Below are positions 16,553-24,952 of a stretch of DNA of 64,000 bases, piece after piece. The notes beneath the pieces were generated by a model. It did no database searches, had not been told where the DNA came from, and saw only the letters and a list, made by a program, of their open reading frames with translations. The DNA is from Metabacillus sp. FJAT-52054 (lineage in GTDB: Bacteria; Bacillota; Bacilli; Bacillales; Bacillaceae). The stretch lies in contig NZ_CP147407.1 in NCBI RefSeq assembly GCF_037201815.1, forward strand, positions 3,728,723-3,792,722. The letters run 5' to 3'. How positions within the stretch are numbered: the stretch's first letter is position 1; each line of letters starts with the position of its first letter. The position numbers were made by a program, and so were the translations under genes.

Positions 16553-16924
16553 TTACTTCAAGTTGTTAAATGGACTTCCATCGGGGTTACTCCTGTTGTA
16601 CCCGCCACCCAAATCTAAGGTATGGTCAACAGCCGTGTTTCCGTCACCGTCTCGGAAATACCCTTTTACATATGTACCATCACTTCTAGAATAGCCATCA
16701 ACATGGTGGGGCGACACAAAATGAAGGTTGTTTAAATCTAATGTTAGAGGTTTAAAGTGATGTTTATAAGCATGTTTCAATGGATCCTGATAGTCTAAAA
16801 AATCAATCGAACTATCGTACGTGCCAGGTAACGTGTGGTTGTCAAAATTATAATTATCGCTGTTATCTTGTCCAAAGTCATGATCAAATGAATCAGATAG
16901 TGTCTGCAAATAATGTTCACTCAT
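16553..16924 (-). CDS. Small His/Asp-rich protein at the end of the dynamin operon
   Basis: 123 aa, soluble. The N-terminal half is Asp/Asn/His rich. The C-terminal half carries VDGYSRSDGTYVKGYFRDGD and later GGYNRSNPDGSPFNNL, two related G-Y-x-R-S-(N/D)-(P)DG motifs. Similar motifs occur at the C-termini of assorted hypothetical proteins. The start overlaps the end of the third dynamin gene by 8 bases, so it is translationally coupled to it and probably serves the same system, for example as an effector or adaptor. Function unknown. Confidence 0.65.
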   Translation of the reverse strand: MSEHYLQTLSDSFDHDFGQDNSDNYNFDNHTLPGTYDSSIDFLDYQDPLKHAYKHHFKPLTLDLNNLHFVSPHHVDGYSRSDGTYVKGYFRDGDGNTAVDHTLDLGGGYNRSNPDGSPFNNLK

Positions 16925-18704
16925 GTACTTTATCTCCTTCTAAAATTTCATTTTTAATTAATTCATCCATCTTGTCCAGTCTGTCATGAAAAATCTGAAT
17001 GGCTGAAGCTTCTTTTTGTTTGCTATTGATTTCATTTTTCAGAATGGTTTCGTAAGATAAAAGAAGACGTGAGAATTCCTCCATTGACGACTCTTTAATT
17101 TGGCTTATTGTACGGTGTACATAGTTATGAGCCTGTCCTTCAAAGTTATCAACCAGTTGGGTGATTTGACGGCGAGCGGCAGTCATTAATTCTGGTTTGA
17201 TGTTTTCAAGCTGTTTTTCTGCAAGTTTTTGAGACAGAAGCGGAAGACCCGCCATACCGACTATCGGTAAAAAGAACGGACCACCTAGCAAAATAGCTAA
17301 TGTCCCGGCTCCGCCTAGAACGAGTCCTGCTTTTACATTAGCGTTACCCGTTTGGGCATTCAGTATCGGAATTGACTCTGCAAAATGGAGACTTGATCCT
17401 TTAACGCCCTGAATATCTACACTTTGATTGAACGCAGATGATAACCCTTTAACCACTTCGGTTTGTGTTCTCCGCAAAAGTTCATGAATATAGTCACTAT
17501 ATTGATTAACCCATACATTAAAATGAGATTTTACAGCAATCGGAATTTGAGATTCAACTAAATTTTTGATGTCTGCACCATGATAGAGCCTAATCCGATT
17601 CTCAATATCTTCTTGTATAGAGCTGCCGAAATGCTGAATGGATTTCCGCACCATATATTTAATTTCATTTTCACGATCGATTATATAAGTCTGCAGCTGA
17701 CCTTTCCAAATATCACGATTGGATAACCAATTTGTAATTGATCCTACTTGAGTTTGAAGATACTCAAGTGATTGGCCAGATAATCCCCTGGCAGTTTCAA
17801 TTTCATTTATAATTGTTTCAGCACTCGCTTTTAACCTCCATTGAAAACGTTCGAGCTTTTCAATGCTGCGTGTACCACTTTCAATACGTTTTACAATTTC
17901 CGCCTCAATTTCAGGCACTCCCGAATATCGAAGCAGTTTTTCATCCCCATTTAACTTTCCTTCCAGGGCTTCACGAGCTGACATCGGGAACAGCTCAATC
18001 CTCTCCCCTTCTAAGAGTGTCTGGATTCTCCGCTCAATATAGTCAATCGTGTCATCCAGTTCCTCATCATCAATCCTATCCATAAAATTAGCAGCAAAGA
18101 TAATTTTGTCATGTCCATTTTTCAATAAAAATTCCTGAATAAACGTTTTCTCAGTCTGCTTTATGGCCGCATCCATTGAAGTCATGTAGATAATGACGTC
18201 TGCTCTTGGAAGAAATTGAAACGTGATATCAGAACGCTGTTGATTTATATCATTTACTCCGGGAGTGTCAATAAGCACTACTTTATTTTTCAGCAAAGCG
18301 GCATCCGTAAATAACTTTAAATACTTGATTTCTTCTATATTAAAGTCTGCAGAAGCCGTATACCCATTCAATTGTTCTGAAGTAAGTTCCTTATTTTCAA
18401 TTTGTCCATCTATTTTCAAAACTTGCAATGCCGACTTTTCAGAATGGAAAACCGCATTTATAGTCGCTGTAGTAGGGGTCACATCCCTTGGCATAAGGTC
18501 CTTACCCAGCAAAGCATTTACGAAAGTAGACTTACCATGCTTAAATTCCCCGATGACCATAATCGTGTAGTAATCTTGTTCCAAATCCTCACCAAGTTCT
18601 TCAAGCACTTTCAATTGGGAACTTTCTAGTAATGACCCAGTTATACTCTCTTTAAGTTTCTCTACCTTTTGTATAAGCAAATCCTTCTCGAGTGTATAAT
18701 TCAA
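16917..18704 (-). CDS. Dynamin-like GTPase (third of the operon)
   Basis: 595 aa. G1 P-loop GEFKHGKST (residues 52-60), G2 Thr in the PTTATIN stretch (77-83), G3 DTPG (146-149), and NFMDRID (206-212) at the G4 position. A hydrophobic Gly-rich stretch (LVLGGAGTLAILLGGPFFLP, about 450-470) could be the membrane-binding paddle, followed by a helical C-terminus. This is the layout of bacterial dynamin-like proteins, which bind and remodel membranes on GTP hydrolysis. The TTG start overlaps the upstream dynamin stop by 4 bases. Pairs of adjacent dynamins often work as heteromers. Confidence 0.9.
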   Translation of the reverse strand: MNYTLEKDLLIQKVEKLKESITGSLLESSQLKVLEELGEDLEQDYYTIMVIGEFKHGKSTFVNALLGKDLMPRDVTPTTATINAVFHSEKSALQVLKIDGQIENKELTSEQLNGYTASADFNIEEIKYLKLFTDAALLKNKVVLIDTPGVNDINQQRSDITFQFLPRADVIIYMTSMDAAIKQTEKTFIQEFLLKNGHDKIIFAANFMDRIDDEELDDTIDYIERRIQTLLEGERIELFPMSAREALEGKLNGDEKLLRYSGVPEIEAEIVKRIESGTRSIEKLERFQWRLKASAETIINEIETARGLSGQSLEYLQTQVGSITNWLSNRDIWKGQLQTYIIDRENEIKYMVRKSIQHFGSSIQEDIENRIRLYHGADIKNLVESQIPIAVKSHFNVWVNQYSDYIHELLRRTQTEVVKGLSSAFNQSVDIQGVKGSSLHFAESIPILNAQTGNANVKAGLVLGGAGTLAILLGGPFFLPIVGMAGLPLLSQKLAEKQLENIKPELMTAARRQITQLVDNFEGQAHNYVHRTISQIKESSMEEFSRLLLSYETILKNEINSKQKEASAIQIFHDRLDKMDELIKNEILEGDKVHE

Positions 18705-20650
18705 CTCACCGCACCAGCCTTCTCTTTTTGAGTGTTCAAGAGGTCCTGATTCAGGCTGCCGAGATTGCTTTTTATCTGGTTTAATACAGATTCTTTCTGA
18801 TTCAGGAATTCAATCTCGAGCTCTAAATCTTTTTCTTCAAGCATTGAGTTTTCTATAAGCTTGTTCAATTGTCCTTCAACCTGCTGTACGTTCTCATTAA
18901 CAATTTTTTGATACTTCTTATATATTGAATTGACCATGCCTTCCCACTCACCTTTAAACTGGAGCCGGCGCTGAGATTCTGTAGACTCCATCTGAGAAGA
19001 CAGTTTACGGCGGAATTTCGTCTGTTTATTTTCACCTGTTAACCAGGACCAGGTACTCCCAATCAAAAATGAAGCTATATTCAACGCCGCTGTGGCCACA
19101 TACCCTGCACCAATGGTAAGTTTACCGATAAAACTAGTACTGTTACCCCAGGCATGATCTAGTTCATTAAAAATATCATCGAATATAGAATAATTACTTT
19201 CCTTTTCTAACATGAACTCTACCGACACCATTTCATTTGAAAGCTCACCAAAAGAACCAAGATTAAGAAGATCCCCTTCCAGCCTGAACCATTCATTGTT
19301 CAACTGCTTACTCATTTCTTGTATTACTGACTTGGCTGTATTAGACATTTTCATTTTCTTCTCTTCGTGGAGGTTCCTCTGCATTGGAGCTATAGCTTTT
19401 TCTATCTTTCCTGTGATTTCTTCAATATCTAAGTATTGATTTTTGTCAAAAGTGTCCAAAGCCTTCAAAGTGATTCTGTTCAACTCTTCTTCATACCATT
19501 TATTGAATTTAGATTCTTCCTTATTTAATTCAATTACAATTTTTTTTAACGCCTCTTTACCAGTTATCCTGACTTTTTCAAGACGCGGACGAAATGTTTG
19601 GACCTTACTATGGAGACCGTCAATTTTTTGGTTTAAAGACCTATATTCAAAATCAATCCGTTTTTCAAGCACATAAGTAATAAGTTTATCCGTTCTCTGC
19701 AGAATCTTTTGTAGCTTGGCTGCCCCTCTTTCAAATTGAAGGAAGTCACTCAATGCAGATTCCAGCTCTAAGAATCCTGATTCTTCAATTGGTTTGGAAT
19801 GAATAGGCTTGCCGCGTTTTGAAACAAGTACTTCCCCATTGGCTACACGCCGGGCATTTAAAGCATCCTTCGCTGCGACCATATAAATTTTCGGCTCAAC
19901 AAGAGTATCCTTCAAATTTTTATAAGCATAATTGTAAACCTTCTCTATTTCTTCAGAAGAACTCAAAAGATCCTTTTGATTTACAACGATGAAAATCTTC
20001 TGAATGTCACTTTCAAGAATCCTATCCTTTAAGAAACTCATTTCAGATTCTGACAAAATTTTGATAGCTGATAGCAGGAGTATGGCTACATCCGATTGAG
20101 GGATAATACCATTAGTCAGTTGCTCACGTGCCGGATCAAGGTCATTTGTACCAGGAGTGTCAATAATTTTCACATGATCTTTGCAAAAAGATAATGGCTG
20201 GCCAATTTCTGCATATTCAATGCTCTTGAAAAGTTCAATCTGCTGCTCATATGCCTTTTGAGATTGAATATCTCCTAGAATAGGATCCTTTGCTGCTACA
20301 AGCTGCTTAAAAGCTTCTTCGTTAATTTCTTCTGACGGTTTATTGTAGAAGTGAAGCTTAATATAGGGCTCTTCACTATAGGTTATCGTGTTCAGCAACG
20401 TGGTCGTGGGTTTGGCCGATGAAGGGAGGAGTTTTTTTCCCAATAGAGCGTTGATAAACGTTGACTTTCCTCGCGAAAATTCACCCACTACTACGACTTG
20501 AAATTGTTCCTGTAAAACCTGATTCCTGGCTTCTTGAAGCTTTTCCAGATCCGAACTATTTCCCATATCTTTCAGGACCGCTTGCAGCTTGTTAAGCTGA
20601 ACGAGCAGCTGCTCTTTCTTATCAGTATAATAATCTAATGAAAAACTCAT
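18701..20650 (-). CDS. Dynamin-like GTPase (second of the operon)
   Basis: 649 aa. G1 GEFSRGKST (56-64), G2 PTTTLLN (81-87), G3 DTPG (164-167), G4 NQKD (224-227). The C-terminal helical region contains one hydrophobic stretch (GAGYVATAALNIASFLIG, about 525-543) fit for membrane insertion, flanked by coiled coils. It overlaps the next gene by 4 bases and starts 13 bases after the stop of the large dynamin gene. Its GTPase domain differs clearly from the other two, so the three are not recent duplicates. Confidence 0.9.
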   Translation of the reverse strand: MSFSLDYYTDKKEQLLVQLNKLQAVLKDMGNSSDLEKLQEARNQVLQEQFQVVVVGEFSRGKSTFINALLGKKLLPSSAKPTTTLLNTITYSEEPYIKLHFYNKPSEEINEEAFKQLVAAKDPILGDIQSQKAYEQQIELFKSIEYAEIGQPLSFCKDHVKIIDTPGTNDLDPAREQLTNGIIPQSDVAILLLSAIKILSESEMSFLKDRILESDIQKIFIVVNQKDLLSSSEEIEKVYNYAYKNLKDTLVEPKIYMVAAKDALNARRVANGEVLVSKRGKPIHSKPIEESGFLELESALSDFLQFERGAAKLQKILQRTDKLITYVLEKRIDFEYRSLNQKIDGLHSKVQTFRPRLEKVRITGKEALKKIVIELNKEESKFNKWYEEELNRITLKALDTFDKNQYLDIEEITGKIEKAIAPMQRNLHEEKKMKMSNTAKSVIQEMSKQLNNEWFRLEGDLLNLGSFGELSNEMVSVEFMLEKESNYSIFDDIFNELDHAWGNSTSFIGKLTIGAGYVATAALNIASFLIGSTWSWLTGENKQTKFRRKLSSQMESTESQRRLQFKGEWEGMVNSIYKKYQKIVNENVQQVEGQLNKLIENSMLEEKDLELEIEFLNQKESVLNQIKSNLGSLNQDLLNTQKEKAGAVS

Positions 20651-20662
20651 CTTGCCAGCTCC

Positions 20663-23600
20663 CTAATACTCTGTTTTTTCAAGTATCTTCACAATCGGTT
20701 CTTCCGAAATCCGCAAATCTCCGTTATTTAATATCCGTACTTTATAATTAGCTTGAATTCGTTTTTGTTCTTTTGCCCCATCCTCATAAGCATATTCATC
20801 TACCAAAAGCACGGTAGCAATATAATGATTTTCGTCAGCCTCTATAACAGATTCAATACTCAATTCAAGGTTATTCATTTTTAATCCCTTGCTGTTTGCA
20901 TTATTGATGTAGGCTTTTGCACTCTCATAGGCAGGAGTCCCATTATCATAAAAATTCTCAAGATTACTAAATCCGTAGCCATTAAAAGCTTCTTCATGCG
21001 AGTTGTAATAAATAGTAATAAAATCATAGACTTGCTGAATTGTTACAAGCTGAACTGTAGGGACTTTTACGACCTCTTTTGTAGCATCTTTTGTGGTAAT
21101 CTTCTCTATGAAAAGCCGCTTTTCTGGTAAAACTTTAATAAAGTATTCCTTTTTCCGTTCATTATTTGTTTTTTCCCCTATTGGATCCGTTAAAGCAAAG
21201 CTTTCAGTCGTCGTAACTTGATATTTATTAGTCTCTACTTTTTCTATATGTTCCACTTGGAATCCGAGCTCCTCAAAGATAAAATTTTCTCCTGATATGG
21301 ATTCGATATATGTATAAATATCTTTGGAGGCGGATCCTTCTTGGTCAAAGAAATCATCAACATAATCTGTATTAACCTCATTTAATGCCTGCAAGTATGA
21401 GCTTCTAAAATCGTTCAGAAAACTTTCAATCTCTCCATCTTCCACGAGAATTTCCATTACTGTTTTACTGGCAAGTTTGTAAGAGAAGTTCTCAACAATT
21501 AGGTTATCAATAGTCAAATCTTCAGTATAAGAGTTAATCATTAAAGTGTAATTGGCTTGATATACTCTTTGTACATCTGATTTCTGATAGCTCTCATCAA
21601 CTATTACTTCAATTTGAGTTTCTGACACATACTCAATATTGGTGATAACAGATTCAAACGTTGTTTCTTTAGATACTTGGCTATAGTAGTAGGAATACTG
21701 CTCCCATCCTTCTTTACTAAAGAGATGTTCATGACTTAATAGATCATATCCAAGCTGCTCATACATTGAATCAATAAAGCGTTCAACCTGATCTCTAGGC
21801 AATCTGCTCTCTAGTGTCTGTTCTCCTTCAATATATTGAGATTCAGCTGCGTCGGTTACTAATGATGTATCTGAATTATCTGAATAGCTATCCATCTCTT
21901 CCAGACTAGCAGTCTCTTCAACATTACCTTCATCGCTATCATTGGGATAGGACTCATGCCTATTGATGTAAGAACTGCCTATAAGCAATGCTAAAATCAT
22001 GAATCCTATTGAGGGGAAAAGCCATTTATTTCGTGCTGTAATTAAAGAATTTAATTCTGCTTCAACGTTATGATTTAAAGGAGCAGGCAATACACCCAGT
22101 TCACCTGATAAAAGTTCTGTCGGGGTTAGATTAGGAATGTTCAAAATAGGGTTGCTATGCAGTTCCTTTGAAAACATTTTAATTTCTCTCCACTGTGAAA
22201 AAAACTCTTCATCAGGCAATTCATCACTTATTTGATGAATGCTATGAAGCAAATATGACACTTCATTAAAGGATAGGGACTGATTATTAGTTGAGTTATT
22301 GCTTATTAGCTTTTGAGCAACATTAATATTGAAAGTATGCATCCAATTTGTGAAGGACTCTATTTGATTAACATCCTGCTTTGGGAATCTAATAAAAGTT
22401 TTCGTTTTTTCAATTTCATTATTCCAAATGCTGACCCTTTTATTTATAGTCTCCACACTGAAACTGAAATCATTCCCTATAGAATCTATTACACTTTGCT
22501 GGATTTCTTTTATGGTTTTAGTTATCTCTTTAAAAGATTGATTTAATTCCTTATGCTTCTCATTCAATTTCTCTCTTGTATGATTGTAAAACTCGAGTTT
22601 TCTCTCATGCTTTGCGAGTTTCCCTTTCTTCCTAAGGAAAGATGAACTGCAAATATCCTTCCAATCCTGTTCGAGAACGGTTCTCTCCCTATTTAAATTC
22701 TCAAGCTCTGTATAATACCTTTTGCGAGTTTCATTAAAAGTGAAGTATTTATGAAGGAGTAAGTTCTCCCATTCTGATATAAGAGTATGGTTTAACAAGA
22801 CTCCGCTTTGAGAAATGTTTTTGTCTAGCTTTTCTTTAACATCCGAAAGAAACTTAGTAAAGCCATTCGCTGTATAATTAGGTGTACGCAAAATCTGATT
22901 CCATTCATCAATCTCGATCTGGTTTACTTTTCTTTGTTCATCTAGACTATGTTTCAAATCAAGTAGTTCCGGCCATTTTCTGGTAACAATGTTGACAATG
23001 TTTTTACTTTTAAGATTTTTTAAAGGCAAGGATATTTTTCTTTCCAAAGAAGTCTGATTTAAGTGGCGCAGAGGAGAGATCAACCTGCTATAAGCCCGCT
23101 CCTGCTTTCTCCATACATCTTCCTTTATGTTTTCTATAATATGTTCAATATCTTGCCAATTGCTCCATTCTAACATTTGGGAGTTTCGAGTCATTTTACC
23201 TTCAAGTGCATCCTTAGCAGAAACTCCAAACCATTTTCGAATGTAGGGTCCAAGGCGAGGTTGGTGAAAAGAGATTAATTCTCCAAGTTCATCCTCTTCA
23301 TCATCCAATTCATCAATTCGGTTAATAATACCAAAAGGTTTAATGCCTACTTCATTAAATTTTTCCAACCATCTTTTTTCTGTGGCTGTTCCTACATACA
23401 TAGCATGGAACAAGAAAAATGCGTGATCCGTTCTTTCTAAAAAACGCTCGGTCGCATTAGTATGAAATTCATTGTTTGCATTAAGGCCAGGAGTGTCAAT
23501 AACCGTAATGTGATTGAGGATTGTATTAGGAAGTTGAATTTCAACATATGAAAGCTGCTTTCGAATGTCTTCAAATTCGCCTATACGTTCGGCCGTTAAC

Positions 23601-23950
23601 TGCTCGAACCATTCACTGTTGAAAGAGGCAGAATGGCCATCCTGGAAATGAGCAATCACCTTTCTCTCCTGACCATAAGTCAGTTTAGTCACCATAGCTG
23701 TTTCGGGGGTAACATCAGAACTCAGGACTTTGGCACCAAGCATAGCATTTATAAATGTTGACTTTCCTGCATTAAATTCGCCCGCAACCATAATTGTCAA
23801 TTTTTCATCTATATCCTGCCGTAATTCTTTAATCTGCTTATTAATTGAAAGATATGTTTCATCCTCTGAACATAGGCTAATCAAATGATCAAGCCCCTCT
23901 TTAAACGACTGTGTCCAACTCAAAATTCTGTCGCCCTCTCTTTTTACCAA
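20663..23950 (-). CDS. Large dynamin-like GTPase with membrane segment and repeat-containing outer domain
   Basis: 1095 aa. GTPase domain: GEFNAGKS (57-64), PETA (82-85), DTPG (152-155), NRID (210-213). A long coiled-coil stalk covers about 300-560. One membrane helix (WLFPSIGFMILALLIGS) lies near 643-660. The rest (~430 aa) would be outside the cell. It holds about three related blocks of ~110-130 residues, each opening with a helix (VERFIDSMYEQL, IESFLNDFRSSY, VYDFITIYYNSH) and closing with beta strands, resembling the NTF2-like repeats of TcaA/YvbJ-type proteins. The start is uncertain: TTG 23950 has no ribosome binding site, whereas TTG 23923 follows AGAGAGGG. First gene of the operon. 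Confidence 0.85.
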   Translation of the reverse strand: MVKREGDRILSWTQSFKEGLDHLISLCSEDETYLSINKQIKELRQDIDEKLTIMVAGEFNAGKSTFINAMLGAKVLSSDVTPETAMVTKLTYGQERKVIAHFQDGHSASFNSEWFEQLTAERIGEFEDIRKQLSYVEIQLPNTILNHITVIDTPGLNANNEFHTNATERFLERTDHAFFLFHAMYVGTATEKRWLEKFNEVGIKPFGIINRIDELDDEEDELGELISFHQPRLGPYIRKWFGVSAKDALEGKMTRNSQMLEWSNWQDIEHIIENIKEDVWRKQERAYSRLISPLRHLNQTSLERKISLPLKNLKSKNIVNIVTRKWPELLDLKHSLDEQRKVNQIEIDEWNQILRTPNYTANGFTKFLSDVKEKLDKNISQSGVLLNHTLISEWENLLLHKYFTFNETRKRYYTELENLNRERTVLEQDWKDICSSSFLRKKGKLAKHERKLEFYNHTREKLNEKHKELNQSFKEITKTIKEIQQSVIDSIGNDFSFSVETINKRVSIWNNEIEKTKTFIRFPKQDVNQIESFTNWMHTFNINVAQKLISNNSTNNQSLSFNEVSYLLHSIHQISDELPDEEFFSQWREIKMFSKELHSNPILNIPNLTPTELLSGELGVLPAPLNHNVEAELNSLITARNKWLFPSIGFMILALLIGSSYINRHESYPNDSDEGNVEETASLEEMDSYSDNSDTSLVTDAAESQYIEGEQTLESRLPRDQVERFIDSMYEQLGYDLLSHEHLFSKEGWEQYSYYYSQVSKETTFESVITNIEYVSETQIEVIVDESYQKSDVQRVYQANYTLMINSYTEDLTIDNLIVENFSYKLASKTVMEILVEDGEIESFLNDFRSSYLQALNEVNTDYVDDFFDQEGSASKDIYTYIESISGENFIFEELGFQVEHIEKVETNKYQVTTTESFALTDPIGEKTNNERKKEYFIKVLPEKRLFIEKITTKDATKEVVKVPTVQLVTIQQVYDFITIYYNSHEEAFNGYGFSNLENFYDNGTPAYESAKAYINNANSKGLKMNNLELSIESVIEADENHYIATVLLVDEYAYEDGAKEQKRIQANYKVRILNNGDLRISEEPIVKILEKTEY

Positions 23951-23964
23951 CTTAAGCTATGAAT

Positions 23965-23974
23965 ATTATACCAG
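23965..23974 (-). promoter_or_regulatory. Extended -10 promoter of the dynamin operon
   Basis: The minus strand reads TGGTATAAT, a perfect extended -10 box, 15-40 bases before the candidate starts of the large dynamin gene. No good -35 is present, as is usual for extended -10 promoters. Its closeness to TTG 23950 argues for the later start at 23923. Confidence 0.6.
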
Positions 23975-24110
23975 AAAAAACTTAATTATTTTACTTTTTT
24001 ACCCATAATAAAGGTATTTAGTATGATATTTTGGAGGGTTATTGGAGAGTGCGGTAAAATCCCTTCCTTTATGGAGTATTGATGAACGTATCGTGTAGCG
24101 GTGAGGAATC

Positions 24111-24139
24111 AGGAACCGGGGTGACGGTTCTCACGCTTC
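24111..24139 (-). repeat. REP-like element behind the intact RAYT gene
   Basis: GTGACGGTTCTCACGCTTC is conserved with the other inverted copies; the left arm (AGGAACCGGG) is degenerate. It ends 9 bases from the RAYT stop codon, the same spacing as at the two relics. Confidence 0.7.
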
Positions 24140-24147
24140 CTCCCACC

Positions 24148-24927
24148 TCAAGCCTTAAAAATCAAATTCGGAGAAATCCCCAATATCCTTGCAGCCTGCC
24201 TTTGAGATAAACCAGTAATGGTTTTAACTTTTTTTAACACGGTATTTCTCTGTTCCCTGGGCAGACTCTTGATATGCGGTATTTCCAGGTTCCCAAGACA
24301 TTTTCTAATTTCCGCTCTTGCCTCATCATCGGATAACCGTTTTCTGCTTTCATCATGATCTTCTAAGCACTGATCGTTATTTTTACGTTCGTTAAATTCT
24401 TTAAATCTAATCCGGGCAATCAATAGATCTGGAGAGAACATATTTAATAGAAAATGAGGATCAAGAAGGTCCGGGGGATAAACAAATTGACCATAATAGC
24501 CGCAGCAGCTACTCCATTTCCATTCTGCGGGACAGGGTACAATTCCAGCTTTAACGGGATTTTGATGGATGTATCTTGTGACGGTGAGGAGGTAGTTATT
24601 GTCTTCAATATTTTCACTTTTGAATCGGTCTTGAAAAAGATGTCCCGTCGTTCTGTACTTCCAGTTGTAGTACTTGGCATAGCTGATGCCTAACCTTTTC
24701 ATCACGAGTGAGATGCTTTCGCTTTCTTCTTTCATCAGGAGGTGGACATGGTTCCCCATCAGACACCACGCATACATCCTCATAGCCCTTTTGATTTTGT
24801 ATTTTAACAAGGTATCGACGAATTGTTTGCGATCTTCCTCATCGTGAAAGATTTCCTGTCGGTTGGCCCCCCTGATGATCACATGGTAGACGCTACTGTT
24901 ACTTTTTTCCCTGGCATATCGCGGCAT
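24148..24927 (-). CDS. REP-associated tyrosine transposase (RAYT, Y1_Tnp family), intact copy
   Basis: 259 aa. N-terminal Y1 transposase domain with HUH motif GNHVHLLM (His60, His62). The candidate catalytic Tyr lies in SYAKYYNWKY (about 83-91), then YIHQNPVKAGIV and WKWSSCCGYYGQ, classic RAYT blocks. The C-terminal ~50 residues (LSQRQAARILGIS) form a helix-turn-helix not found in short RAYTs. These single-strand nucleases mobilise REP palindromes. It is 25 bases from the comM stop and just behind it lies a REP-like element. Truncated relatives occur at 14.1-14.9 kb. No frameshift or internal stop is seen, so it may be active. Confidence 0.9.
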   Translation of the reverse strand: MPRYAREKSNSSVYHVIIRGANRQEIFHDEEDRKQFVDTLLKYKIKRAMRMYAWCLMGNHVHLLMKEESESISLVMKRLGISYAKYYNWKYRTTGHLFQDRFKSENIEDNNYLLTVTRYIHQNPVKAGIVPCPAEWKWSSCCGYYGQFVYPPDLLDPHFLLNMFSPDLLIARIRFKEFNERKNNDQCLEDHDESRKRLSDDEARAEIRKCLGNLEIPHIKSLPREQRNTVLKKVKTITGLSQRQAARILGISPNLIFKA

Positions 24928-24952
24928 CAGACTGACTCACCTTCAATCAAGA

